Shown: positions 1 through 10,466 of the stretch, piece after piece | How the letters are laid out: the number at the start of each line of letters is the position of its first letter | How positions within the stretch are numbered: position 1 is the stretch's first letter | Assembly (NCBI GenBank): GCA_951799405.1 | Contig: OX637353.1 | Coordinates: forward strand, 7,936,001-8,000,000 | DNA from: Agapetus fuscipes | Lineage: Eukaryota; Arthropoda; Insecta; Trichoptera; Glossosomatidae | Direction: 5' to 3' | DNA length: 64,000 nt | Notes under the pieces: model-generated | Database searches by the model: none | Told to the model about the DNA's origin: nothing | What the model saw: only the letters and a program-made list of their open reading frames with translations | Made by a program: the position numbers and the translations under genes

Positions 1-189
1 CACCATATTCTACTAGGCTTTCGATTCAGCACCGGACGGGATTGTGTGAACAGGGACTAAAGTAACAAACACTAATTGTTGTGGCTGTATCTTTTTCATT
101 TTCAATATCTATTTATGAGGGTATACGATGGTGGATTCACAAAGGTGAATCCAACATGACTTCTGTTTGATTGTCTGCCTATCATCCTG

Positions 190-430
190 CTGTAGAAACC
201 AGCTTCTTCTTCTTCGATGAACCTACAGCTTGTATCGAGCCTTAGCCTCAATCAGCCCTCGTCTCTAACTCCTCCTGTCTACCGATGCGGCTTTCCAGTC
301 TGTCACCTGCAGTAGTTGGTTTGTGTCCTTCCTCACCTCATCCTCCCATATCAGCCTAGGTCTGCCAACTCTTCTTTTCCCACCCGGATGTCCCTCAATG
401 ATCCTTTTTGGAACCTTTTTGGTTAAAACT
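190..430 (-). pseudogene. LINE (non-LTR retrotransposon) 3' end, truncated
   Basis: The minus strand translates as GGKRRVGRPRLIWEDEV, then WKAASVDRRS, a premature stop, and GLIEAKARYKL before the terminal stop. This is the C-terminal tail after the reverse transcriptase in many insect LINEs (GRPR..W.DDV...W...A.DR..WR). Only this tail remains. Confidence 0.65.
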
Positions 431-2370
431 TTGATTAGAGGTGATCACCACTAGGCACTAGACTATAATCAAATAATGTAATATGTGTGTAAAAAACTCA
501 TGTGTTATTAAATTCCATTTGTATATTTTTCAACATATAAACAATAAACATTCACAATATTGAATACATAAATTCTTATGTAAGAATTAAATTAAAACTT
601 TACATTAAAACTTTTGTTTTTTTTTCAGGGCAGACATAATTTTTGAGTTTTTTTTTTAGCTAGAATCAAAAATCTGTTAATTTAATTTGTGTTTTTGTCT
701 TTGCTTTCAATTTAACTGTTTTATCTATGTACATGAAAGTTAGATATGAATTTTCAAAATGAGACATTTCATTTTCAAAGTATAATTTTAGCCTTCAGAG
801 TTGATTTACAGATAACGCATTTTGCTCGGATTTTCTATGGATTAGCAGACAACCCGTGAGAAAGCTTTCATATATCTCCATTCTCTACTTGGCTTTTCTA
901 TGGATTAGCAGACAACCCGTGAAAAAGCTTTCATATATCTCCATTCTCTACTTGGCTTTCAACCCATCAAAGAAAAAATCATAGACACACCTGGCAAGAT
1001 GCGTTGAGTGTAAAATGGCCAATAAATTGTCTATTGGAGATAATATTTAATTTACGGGTACTATAATATTTGATTCATAAATTGATTCATAAAATGATGT
1101 GACTATAATTGTATTTTATCAACAGTTACATATAATGATTTTATAATTCGTTAATATTGGAAACATTTCAACAATATTTTTTTCAGTGGATTGTACTGCT
1201 TTGTACTGCTGATTGTGTAAGGCTAACGAATGTAATTTTGTGAGCGTAATTCATGTCACAATTTTCTGACCATATTTTATGCCACAATTGTTTTAAGCGT
1301 AATTTATGCCACATTTTTTTTTAATTATTTACATCACATTCAGTTCATATGAATATCTTGTTGGTCAAACTTAATTACACCACTTTTTATGTGAATATGA
1401 AACTAATTTAATGTATACGACTCACAGAATTACATTATATAGTTTTGCATTACCCATTTTAGGCTTAAACTCAAATTTTCATATTCATCATCTTATATAA
1501 TATTTATTTTACTATAATATGGTGTTTTATTCCTGAGTACTTACATAACATTAAAAAGTTCAGAGATTAATTTAGTTTTGACATTTGAAGCTAAATATAT
1601 TTTTTTCATACACAAACCTATCTAGAAGGAGACAGTAAGAAACATTATTGAACTTAAAGAGAATAGAAACTTCTAGAACATTATTTGGTTTTTGTGTATA
1701 TTTGATAAACTTTATTTATTGGAAATACGTAAGTAGATATTTGTAGAAATATAAAGATTTATTTGGTGTAACTATGTTAACGTCAATTCAATATGGTTTC
1801 ATTCATTTGATCATTTTTTAGCCTTTTAAAACTTGTTTAGTCATGTTTCAATATTTATAACCATAAACAGACACTATTGGGATTCAAAACCATTTTTTAG
1901 CTTAACCCAGATATGTAGATACTCAACTTTTGAGTCACTTGCTGGAATTTTTGTATAAGAGCATGATACTAACAAGTTAATATCCATTAGAAAGTTTTTA
2001 AAAACTGTATTCAATTTATCTGCAAACATGCATTTATCTAAAACAATAATAAATTGCATTGGCACCTGGGATTTGTATTTCTGCAAAATGGCCACAGCTG
2101 CCTGGGTTAAGATGCTTGTATCAATGTGCCTACTTCACGAAAAATAACAATTCTAATTACAGAATTTGACAAAATCAATAATGTATAAGTTATATTTAAA
2201 TTTTCATCAGATAACAGGTTTTTACAAAATATATTCTTAATCCTTGGGGTTATATTATATCTTATAGTTAAGGGGATAAAAAAATAAAACTTACCTCGTA
2301 TAACTAAATTAAATTACAGATATTTTGTATTTTGACGTAAATTTAAATATTGATTAAAAAAATATTTGTG
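431..2370. other. AT-rich intergenic DNA with a 63-bp tandem duplication
   Basis: No supported gene. A 63-bp unit beginning TTTTCTATGGATTAGCAGAC at 831 is repeated at 894 with near-complete identity. The short open frame at 1874-2095 (minus) has no recognisable features. Confidence 0.5.
831..956. repeat. 63-bp direct tandem duplication, two copies
   Basis: Copies begin at 831 and 894; they differ at one visible position (GTGAGAAAG versus GTGAAAAAG). Origin unknown. Confidence 0.75.
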
Positions 2371-2420
2371 CATAATGGGGGAGTTTTACCTACCATTAAA
2401 ACTCTTATTATGTTTCTATA

Positions 2421-2611
2421 GATGTCTGGAGTCCATATTATGAGAGAAACAATCACTTTTCCCCTTTTATGTGGTTTTTTAGTCTATTCCTGGGTCTTTG
2501 ATTTGCACTTTTTTACACTTTAGGCACTTTCTACTCTATGGTCGCTTTTTCCCCATTTCCTGTTCCCTATTTCCAGTTTCCCCATAACCCGGTCGCAATT
2601 TTTCATAAAGC
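2421..2611. repeat. DIRS left inverted terminal repeat
   Basis: 191 bp, reverse-complementary to 7356-7546 with few or no visible differences. Starts GATGTCTGGAGTCC and ends TTTTTCATAAAGC. The outer extension 2371-2420 is unique to this side. Confidence 0.9.
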
Positions 2612-2638
2612 TCATAATACACCAGGTAGGGGTTACCT

Positions 2639-2738
2639 GGACTCCAGACATCTATAGAAACATAATAAGAGTTTTAATGGTAGGTAAAACTCCCCCATTA
2701 TGTGTTCTGAGAGATGTCTGGAGTCCATATTATGAGAG
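2639..2738. repeat. DIRS internal complementary region
   Basis: 2639-2702 is the reverse complement of the left outer end (2371-2434) and about 2698-2738 is the reverse complement of the right outer end. The two fragments meet at CATTATG. In DIRS1 models this region templates joining of the two ends into a circle. Confidence 0.88.
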
Positions 2739-2773
2739 ATCTGTCTATTATCTCCTGGTGACCGGGGACGTCT

Positions 2774-3643
2774 TTATTTGATATTAACTGGTTGAAATAG
2801 GGAAAGATCTTCTGGAGCTGTATGTTTCAACATCTCTTTCTGATAGTATTTTCTGAAAGTGTTTTCCTTTTTCCAGTTGCCTCTTTCCAGTATGTTATCT
2901 ATTGGATTAAGTGATGCGACCGCTGAACGTGTGCTGCCGGGAGTGGCCTCTACTCCTGCTGATTTTAGCGTGTTCTTTACCCATCCTCCTATGATTGTTC
3001 TTGCAGCTGCCTTCACTTGTACTCGGGTGCTGATGAACAGGTTATAAAGATTTTGTCCTGATCTCCTTTCGCGTGATAGTTCAATCAGCTTCCTTATCCA
3101 GAAGACTGGGTTGACGTTGTGTTCCTTGGATTCCAGAAGTCTCCGATTAGATTGTCGGTGTTTGAGGGTATCTGTTTTTGATCTAAAGAATGGAATTAAC
3201 ACAATTGATGTGCCTTCGTCGAGAATGTTTCCTTCTGTGATATTTAGCAAGGTCAGATCGTGTACTCTTCTTCCTGAAGATAACAGAAGTAAGATTGCCG
3301 TTCTACACGCAACTTCATAGAGAGAATCTGATCGAGGAGTGTTCCTGACTAGCCAGTCTCTCACTATCTGCCGATTCCACACAGGGGACTTAGGAGGGTT
3401 GATCTTTACCATTGCTAGTGCTTTTAATGTTTTTAAATTTAATTTCACTAGGAAATCTGAGCTGAGATTATTTTCCATCATTGCGTTGCAGAAGGTTACG
3501 ATGGCTGACTTGTGTACCAGCATAGTCCTGTATAATAGTTTTTCGTTAATGAACAGTTGCGCTAGATACCTTGCCAATTGATTAGGAGATGGTGTGTTGG
3601 GATGGGTATTATTCGCCAGTATCCAGCGGCACCATCTTTCCAA
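2774..3643 (-). CDS. DIRS tyrosine recombinase, open over 289 codons
   Basis: A full open frame overlapping the end of the RNase H frame, as usual in DIRS elements where this enzyme replaces a DDE integrase. Expected catalytic parts are visible: Arg in LLSSGRRVHDLTLL (R125/R126), the second Arg in GSTRSAVAS (R239) and the nucleophilic Tyr in ENTFRKYYQKE (Y266 or Y267). The His of the usual HxxR box is replaced by Gly at position 236, which may reduce activity. An N-terminal SAM-like core-binding region precedes residue 85. It is the best-preserved gene of the element. Confidence 0.82.
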   Translation of the reverse strand: MERWCRWILANNTHPNTPSPNQLARYLAQLFINEKLLYRTMLVHKSAIVTFCNAMMENNLSSDFLVKLNLKTLKALAMVKINPPKSPVWNRQIVRDWLVRNTPRSDSLYEVACRTAILLLLSSGRRVHDLTLLNITEGNILDEGTSIVLIPFFRSKTDTLKHRQSNRRLLESKEHNVNPVFWIRKLIELSRERRSGQNLYNLFISTRVQVKAAARTIIGGWVKNTLKSAGVEATPGSTRSAVASLNPIDNILERGNWKKENTFRKYYQKEMLKHTAPEDLSLFQPVNIK

Positions 3644-5932
3644 GCAGGTTTATATGTGTTGAGTGGGGAAGCTCGCCCTCCTGACAGGAACAGTCTTTTC
3701 TCTTCCGCGTTCCAGGAATTTAAGATACTGTCCCCAGTCCCAATTTTCCACACTTCCATTTCCAGATCCTGAATCCTGGGTGGTGGATTGCCTGTTGATG
3801 TGTTGATTAGTACTGACACCAGGTTCGGTATTTGCATCGGAGGTACGAGTGATCGACGAATTAAGTCTGGACGCCAGAAGACCCTCTGCCACCTCGGGAC
3901 CACGAGTAGGTAAGTTCCGGTCGCCCCGTTTAGGTGCCTCAGGATCCTCGGTATAAGGTTTGGCGGAGGAAATATCCGACCCACATTGTAGAGCCAGTGC
4001 CGACTGAAGGCGTTTTGAAAGATTGCGCATGAGTCTGTGGAGTCTCTGGACACGTAAGTTGAACTCATGTGTGCCATGGTGGATGCGAACAGGTCTATAT
4101 CTGGTACTCCGAAATGATTGAAAATGGCCTTCGTTGCTGTTGGTAAGAGATGCCACTCTGGAGGGGATCTTCCTCTTGATAGGTGATCCGCGTCTCCGTA
4201 TCTTCCCGGTAGGTACTGCGCTGTTAGCGAGATTTCCCATTGGTCTGCCAGAGTCAACAGATCTCGAGTAAGATTTAGGAGTGTTTTGGATCTGGTGCCC
4301 CCTTCCTTGCGGATGTAGGCGACTACTGTCGTGTTGTCTGATTGTACCAGAATTTCGGAGCCGGAAAGGTCGTGCGCTGTGCGTTGCAGGGTTGCAAAAA
4401 CAGCGAACAACTCTTTTCGGTTGGAGTGCTACTTCTTTTGTTGAACGGTCCACTGTCCTGACAGCATCAAGTCGTCCAGAGTTGCTCCCCAAGCTAAGTC
4501 TGACGCATCTGTTGTCAAGAAATGTCCGAAGGTTTCCCTGTGGATGGAACTTGATTCGTTCGCATTCCCTATCCACCACTCTATTTCTTGTAAGCTGTCC
4601 TCGGTCATTTGTATGGACCCTCTTGGTGACAGGTGCTTCAGTGGCTTGCTCGCTATCTGCAATTGTCTGCAGTGGAGGCGACCATGAAGCTGGCAAAGTT
4701 TAGTCTTCCTAGGAGACTTTCCGCCAGTTTTAAGGACCATTTTCGAGAAGTCAGTATTGCTCGAAGTGAGTGGCACAATGCCTCTTGCTTCCGGTAAGAA
4801 AGACCTACTTGGTGACAGGTGCTTCAGTGGCCTGCTCGCTATCTGCAATTGTCTGCAGTGGAGGCGACCATGAAGCTGGCAAAGTTTAGTCTTCCTAGGA
4901 GACTTTCCGCCAGTTTTAAGGACCATTTTCGAGAAGTCAGTATTGCTCGAAGTGAGTGGCACAATGCCTCTTGCTTCCGGTAAGAAAGACCTACTTGGTG
5001 ACAGGTGCTTCAGTGGCCTGCTCGCTATCTGCAATTGTCTGCAGTGGAGGCGACCATGAAGCTGGCAAAGTTTAGTCTTCCTGGGAGACTTTCCGCCAGT
5101 TTTAAGGACCATTTTCGAGAAGTCAGTATTGCTCGAAGTGAGTGGCACAATGCCTCTTGCTTCCGGTAAGAAAGGAATTTGCAATTGTTGTGCGTGTCCC
5201 AAACGATTCCCAAGTACTCTAATTGTTGAGTGGGGAAGAGCACTGACTTCTGGAGATTTACATACCACCCCAGAGATTGTAGGATATCTACTGCTAGATG
5301 CGATTGCCGACAAAGATCGTCCTTGGATTGGCTCGCAAGGAGGAAGTCGTCGAGATAAACGATTGTCCGAATACCTCGTCGCCTCAGTAGTTGGGCTACC
5401 CAATTTGTAAGGGTTGCAAACATTCTGGGGGCAGATGAAAGGCCAAAGGGCAGACTTGTCATCTGAAGTAATTCTCCTCGATAGACCAGTCGCAAAAATC
5501 TCCAATGTTTCTGTGCACTTGGGAGATGAAAGAAGGCTTGCGATAGGTCTATTTTCGACAACCAATTGTTTGGCTGCAGAAACTCTGGCACTTTGTAGTG
5601 GCTATGAGTTTGAACGGAACCGGGTCCAGGAAGAAGTTTAACGATTTCAGGTTGAAAATCATTCTCGAGGAACGGTCCGATTTGGGTGTTAGGAACATTT
5701 TTGATAAGAAGCTGGGAGATGACTCCGCGGCCTCTATAACGCCGAATTCGGTCATTTCCTTTATTTGAGAGTCCATTTCGGGTGAAGGACTCGTCTGGTA
5801 TAGCATTAAGGTCTTTTTGTGTGGTAATATCAGAGGGGGAATTGAGATGAAAGGTATTCTTACTCCGATTATCATCTTCAGGATGTGGTTTGGTGCTCCG
5901 AGTGACGTCCAAACCTGTAGGGAGGACTTCAA
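3562..5932 (-). pseudogene. DIRS reverse transcriptase / RNase H region, frameshifted
   Basis: The first part lies in 5932-5549 (PEMDSQIKEMTEFGVIE, the RT entry region). The core is in another frame at about 5580-5025 with KIDLSQAFFHLPS, LPFGLSSAPRMFATL and the catalytic box YLDDFLLASQS. RNase H begins in a third frame near 4620 (LTTDASDLAWGATL) and continues in 4410-3562 (QSDNTTVVAYI, QYLPGRYGDADHLSR). An in-frame triplication of 186 bp sits between RT and RNase H. The element is clearly unable to make an intact polyprotein. Confidence 0.8.
4623..5180 (-). repeat. In-frame 186-bp triplication inside DIRS RT/RNase H
   Basis: Units start at 4623, 4809 and 4995, exactly 186 bp apart (62 codons), and are nearly identical. 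Each minus-strand unit reads FLPEARGIVPLTSSNTDF and onward in the alternate frame. The unit covers the connection between thumb and RNase H. Confidence 0.93.
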
Positions 5933-5957
5933 GCATCCTCTGCGAAATGGTTTCTTG

Positions 5958-7247
5958 TCATTTTCGTGGATGCCTCCGTCTGTCTCCTTTGAGATTTCCT
6001 GACCGTGTGTTATTCCCTGCCCTTTTTTCTCTTGAAGAGAAATTTGGAGCGTCTCTAAGGCCTCGATTGCTTTCCGCAGTGGGTCGTTGCTGCCCTCTAA
6101 AAAACTGATTCCTTTTCTGTACTGGAACGTGCGGTTTCGATGAGGTGCTGGGTTGAGGGCACTGGGTCTTCACTGACAATTTGTCGGTGGTCCCCACTCT
6201 AGAGAAAAAAGACGTGAGACTGTCTTTGCCAAACAAGTGTTCGGTACTCGGCGGGAATTTGTTTAACCCCTCTCACATGCTCTTCCTTAACATGCCCTAG
6301 CACAGCTTTCCTGCGGAACTGGAGGGCCTCTGTCCGCCTCCCCCATACCGTCTGGAGGATGTCCTCCGAGACTTTCTGGTATGGCGAGTCCAGAGCGAAC
6401 AGCGTTTTGACTTTTTCGAAAAGGGCTTTCCTCGCCAAAGTCGTGTCGCTCCGGGCTCCCCAGTTGACCAAGGTCTGAAGCCCAGACTGGAACTCCTCTT
6501 TCTGGATGAGGAGGGCGTGGGACATGGCTGCAAACGACCGCTCGCCTGAATAGGGGAGCTTACGTCGCACTGGCGAAGTTCATCGTTCACTGCCAGGTCG
6601 ACGAACGCCGGTTCTGCCAGGTACTTTTTCTGTACCTCGGCGTACCTTACTCCGGCCCAGTTTTCACTGTCGAAGTGCTGGAGCCTTTGGAGCGCTTCGA
6701 CCCTGTTGCTCTTGGCCTTGGGGTGAGCTGGTTCTTCCACCGTTGTGGCGGCTTCCTGGAAGATCAGCAGTAGCTCTTCCTGGGCCTCCTCATTCTCTTC
6801 CAGTCCCGAAGGTTGTTAGAGGAAGTTGCTGGAAGAGTTTCCTGCCGCCGATTCAACGAGATTTTCCATAGAACTGGCGGGCCAGTCACCGAAAACTGCG
6901 TTCGTCAGCATCACGATGTAGGAAACCAGATAATCTATCCTTGGGTCCAAGACAACCCTCAGCCGTTTCTGACGCCGCGGCGGTGGACCTGATTCCGAAG
7001 TGTCGTATCCGCGTTTTAGTGACGCATCACCTGAATCCTGTGAGATTTCGTCGAGAGGTTGCCCTTTATTGTTATCACAACTCATAACATTGATTTTGAT
7101 GTTATATAAAGTAAAAACTCCGTTAAAATAACGAAAAACGTTTTTCGTAAATATGACAGCGTGGCATAACCAACAAAAATATGTATGCGAACTTTTAACC
7201 ACCACAATATCACCTGTTTTAGTTTTTAATTGTTCACAAGGACACAA
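5958..7247 (-). pseudogene. DIRS gag-like ORF, interrupted
   Basis: Reading starts near 7247; the likely start is MSCDNNKGQPLDEISQ at about 7085. An in-frame TAA occurs after GNSSSNFL (6816), and the same frame continues to about 6570. The recognisable protein then moves to a second frame (6570-6199, YSGERSFAAMSHALL) and a third (6236-5958, QKRNQFFRGQQRP). DIRS Gag proteins lack the zinc knuckle usual in retroviral-type Gag, and none is seen here. At least one nonsense mutation and two frameshifts make it non-functional. Confidence 0.65.
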
Positions 7248-7355
7248 GATGGTAAAATAACACTCTTTTAAATGTTTTTGCCCAGGAATATTGTCAATTC
7301 ACTCAAATTTTCGAAGGTAAAATCAACTGACATGTGACCACAAGGGGAAAATGAC

Positions 7356-7546
7356 GCTTTATGAAAAATTGCGACCGGGTTATGGGGAAACTGGAAATAG
7401 GGAACAGGAAATGGGGAAAAAGCGACCATAGAGTAGAAAGTGCCTAAAGTGTAAAAAAGTGCAAATCAAAGACCCAGGAATAGACTAAAAAACCACATAA
7501 AAGGGGAAAAGTGATTGTTTCTCTCATAATATGGACTCCAGACATC
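7356..7546. repeat. DIRS right inverted terminal repeat
   Basis: Inverted partner of 2421-2611, starting GCTTTATGAAAAATTGC. It lies upstream of gag in the element's orientation; the element promoter would be expected here. The short extension 7547-7566 is specific to this side. Confidence 0.9.
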
Positions 7547-7694
7547 TCTCAGAACACATAATGAAGCATCAATGATCTTATTTAAATTAACTGTTTTTAT
7601 TTAAGCTATTTCTTTACTTTAAATCCATGTTTTATTGTCTCACTGATAGCATTTTTAAATATCAAAAAATGCATTAAACTTCATAAAAGTATTC

Positions 7695-8131
7695 GTCAAC
7701 GACGTTACCATGTCGAAAACACCGGTTCCCATAGATCACCGAAGTTAAGCAACATTGGGCGTGGTCAGTACTTGGATGGGTAACCGCTCAAGTACACCGC
7801 GTGTCGTTGGCATCTTGGACCGGTCCGTAGTCCATAGTGGCAACACTTTGGACTCGTAAATGGAAGGTTGTGGATTTGGATCCCGGCGGAGCACAAAAAT
7901 ATACCATTTATATTTCAAATTTGCTCTTCGCTGGGTTGAAAAATTCATAAACCTTTACCAATGACCGGTCACCAAAGGTCCATCCAGCCTTACAGCAACT
8001 GGGTCTTGCTTGAGTATTGGCGCTTTGTAGCGACGACCAAGCTCGTACACCTGTGCGGCACTACAACAAGTGTCATAAACCCCTAGAGTTTTTAGAATCT
8101 AGGGAGTCTCCCGCACAGGATTTCTTAAAAA
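7695..8131 (+). repeat. Composite SINE: 5S rRNA-like head joined to tRNA-like unit
   Basis: 7695-7812 aligns with arthropod 5S rRNA over its whole length: GATCACCGAAGTTAAGCA (box A region), TACTTGGATGGGTAACCGC (intermediate element and box C) and ACACCGCGTGT before the closing GTTGGC. It continues directly into 7818-7885, homologous to the tRNA-like head of SINE B in this window, then the SINE B body to about 8035. A separate 3' tail ends GCACAGGATTTCTT followed by oligo-A at 8128. Confidence 0.82.
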
Positions 8132-8473
8132 AAAAAAAAGTCTTTGGAATAGCAATTTGGAATAAATGGTTGTGCTATTTTATGATATTGATTGATATAG
8201 TCTTTCTTTAGCTTCAGAAAAGATAGAATTGTATAGATATTTGTATGTAACTCTTGTAAATTCATAAATGAGATGAAACCTTGTTAAATATAAGTTAAGT
8301 ATTTGACTAGATAGTCACATGGCTTGTGTCGCAATATGAACTTAATGTTTAATTTTTGTATTAAAATTTTGAATGCATAATGAAGCCAACACATTACAAA
8401 TTTCCCTCAACTGGATGATGTCACAGGTAATGGCCCATAGTAAATAAGAAACGGATCCAGTACAGCGGTTATT

Positions 8474-8583
8474 AAACATTGCGTAAATAATGTGTGGAAT
8501 AAACGACAGCACTCCTTGAGAGTGACTTAATTTCCATACATTATTTTGATTTACTCAATTATGGTGACTTTACGCAATGTTTT
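8474..8583. repeat. Small MITE-like element with 14-bp inverted ends
   Basis: AAACATTGCGTAAA at the left end and its exact reverse complement at the right end enclose about 110 bp. No clear target duplication and no coding sequence. Confidence 0.4.
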
Positions 8584-9967
8584 GCACTACAGGCACAGAT
8601 AATCAGCAATTTATTTTATTTTGACACATTGTAAAATATACATGCAGTGGCAACCAATGACAGATGTGATAAACACAGATGTAGCGCTTTAGAGGTCTGT
8701 TCAATCTACCTTAATAATATTATATTGAAGGTTGACTGAATGTTCTGTCTCTAATGTAATAATTCATTTTTTATGACAGCACGTTGGCGGTCAGATTCGG
8801 AATTAAGGTCCTTAGCAACCATTAAAAAATCAAAAGTTTCTATCAACTCAAGGGACTTCATTACAATTTGTTTTACCAACACAAAGTGTTATTACACAAT
8901 TTTCATTATGAAATTTGGCATCACATTCTGTATTTCATTGAAACATTTTTTTTTTAATATCTTGTACATGCATTACATTACATTACAAGTTATCAATTTT
9001 ACACTATGTTTACAAATAAGATCTTAAAAAACTTGTTTATTTTTTGGGACACGAAAATACATCAACTACATTCGCATGAAAATATTACATTCAATGTAAA
9101 TCAAAGATACATTAACTGAGTAAGTAGGCACCTACATACTTTTTTGTAAATATGATGTGTAAATAGTAATTTTAACATGACAAAGAACACCAAAATAAAA
9201 TAAGAAAGAGCTACAGAAAGAAAAAGTGTGTTTATTCATTTTATGAATAATTTAAATGTAGACCCATTTGATAATTATCAAAGATAGATGAATAAATATT
9301 ACAGAAATATTTTAAGATTTACATAGTCAATATTAAGGCAAAACTTTATAAGATGAAAAAAGTAAGTTATAGACAAATCTTAATGTTTATGACAAGCTCG
9401 TTAGAATAAATTTCAATGATGATTACAATAATTAATAAGTAAGATATCAATATAGAGTGAAAGTTAATTATATAAATATAACTGGCAGGTTTAAAATGTT
9501 TTGAATATCTAAAATTTAAAGTTTTTAGATAATCTGAATCACCGTTTTGGGGATTCGTTAACTAACAACCTTATATTTTATGGGTCATTATTACAGTATA
9601 AGTAAGATATTGGAGATATTTTGAACAGGTGTTTTTACATAAATAATATTTTGTTTCTCACTCGATGCTTTCATTTGTTTGGTTTTGTATGACGGGGTTT
9701 TATATACAATTTCTATATCATAGATTACAGATGTTATTTATATTGCGCTTTCACAGCATTATAAAGAATTTAATGCTTGCCATGCTTCATGTCCTGTCCG
9801 GAATGTATACATTGTAGTCTGTTTGAAGACAACAGAATAATTGTCCATTTGAGTCGTTGTTTCCAAAGTACCTACACTTTCTCCACACATGACCGATTTT
9901 GAGCAATCATCAACATTTTTAATGTCAGGGAAGGTGAAATTTGTAAATAACCATGAACTAACTTGTT

Positions 9968-9973
9968 TTTATT
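9968..9973 (-). terminator. Candidate polyadenylation signal of the synaptotagmin gene
   Basis: AATAAA on the minus strand about 355 bp after the stop codon. The flank is AT-rich with other possible signals, so this is only a candidate 3' end. Confidence 0.3.
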
Positions 9974-10328
9974 AGTCCAGGTATAGAGGACATAGAAATG
10001 AAAAAAACAATCACATGCAATAAGGGTACCTACTTATCCCTTGACAAAAATATAAAACAAGTAAGTTTTCACTGGAAGTGGAAATAGCGGATTAGAAATA
10101 AGACTCATTTAAACTCTCAAAACGAACGCTAGACTTCCACTATTACATGTTTTCATTGTATTATTATTATACTTCAGGAGAAACTGCTTTATATTGATCG
10201 ATAGACTGGACAGAGCACAAATAGGTAATGAGTACTTACATTCCGCATAGGACTTAACACATAATGTGAGTTTTCGTGGGATGCAAAACTCTGCTTTAGT
10301 TGTTAGATGGCGTGAATATGATTTTGAT

Positions 10329-10466
10329 TTATCTAAGAGTGTGCCACATGGCGGTGGCCTTCCTAGGTTGCTGAGACATCTGACTCCAGTGCAGTCCCTC
10401 TTGTCCAGGCTCCGTAGCTCCCACACAACACCAGCCCACTGCCTGACTGCCACTGGATACACAAAC
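10329..10466 (-). CDS. Synaptotagmin terminal exon with stop codon
   Basis: 138 nt from acceptor TTTTGTATCAG to TAA at 10331-10329, residues 518-562. The loop-3 region ([14 protein letters not shown]) lacks the DxD calcium motif. [20 protein letters not shown] corresponds to the conserved C2B end (HW...PR...WH.L), the last part of which supports docking and trafficking in synaptotagmins. Confidence 0.92.
   Translation of the reverse strand, partial: VCVSSGSQAVGWCCVGATEPGQEGLHWSQMSQQPRKATAMWHTLR

Larger units (their letters stand above)
2371..7566 (-). mobile_element. DIRS-like tyrosine-recombinase retroelement, decayed but structurally complete
   Basis: About 5.2 kb on the minus strand in the order gag, reverse transcriptase/RNase H, tyrosine recombinase. 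Ends are inverted rather than direct: 2421-2611 is the reverse complement of 7356-7546. An internal complementary region at 2639-2738 matches the outer parts of both ends joined. This set of traits defines DIRS elements, which replicate through a circular intermediate and integrate with a tyrosine recombinase. CATAATG occurs at both outer borders (2371-2377, 7558-7564), consistent with recombination at a short shared sequence. Stops and frameshifts in gag and RT and an internal triplication show that this copy is inactive. Confidence 0.9.
8140..10328. other. 3' flank / probable 3' UTR of synaptotagmin gene, AT-rich
   Basis: No supported protein gene. The nearest 350 bp or so before the AATAAA candidate is presumed 3' UTR. 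A 14-bp perfect inverted pair encloses 8474-8583 (listed separately). I see nothing else that I can assign. Confidence 0.4.

Noticed and set aside
1874..2095. 73-codon minus ORF
   Set aside because: Isolated in AT-rich DNA with no domain, splice partners or repeats supporting it.
7695..7812. Functional 5S rRNA gene
   Set aside because: Several substitutions from arthropod 5S and direct fusion to a tRNA-like SINE unit and tail without the usual T-run terminator.
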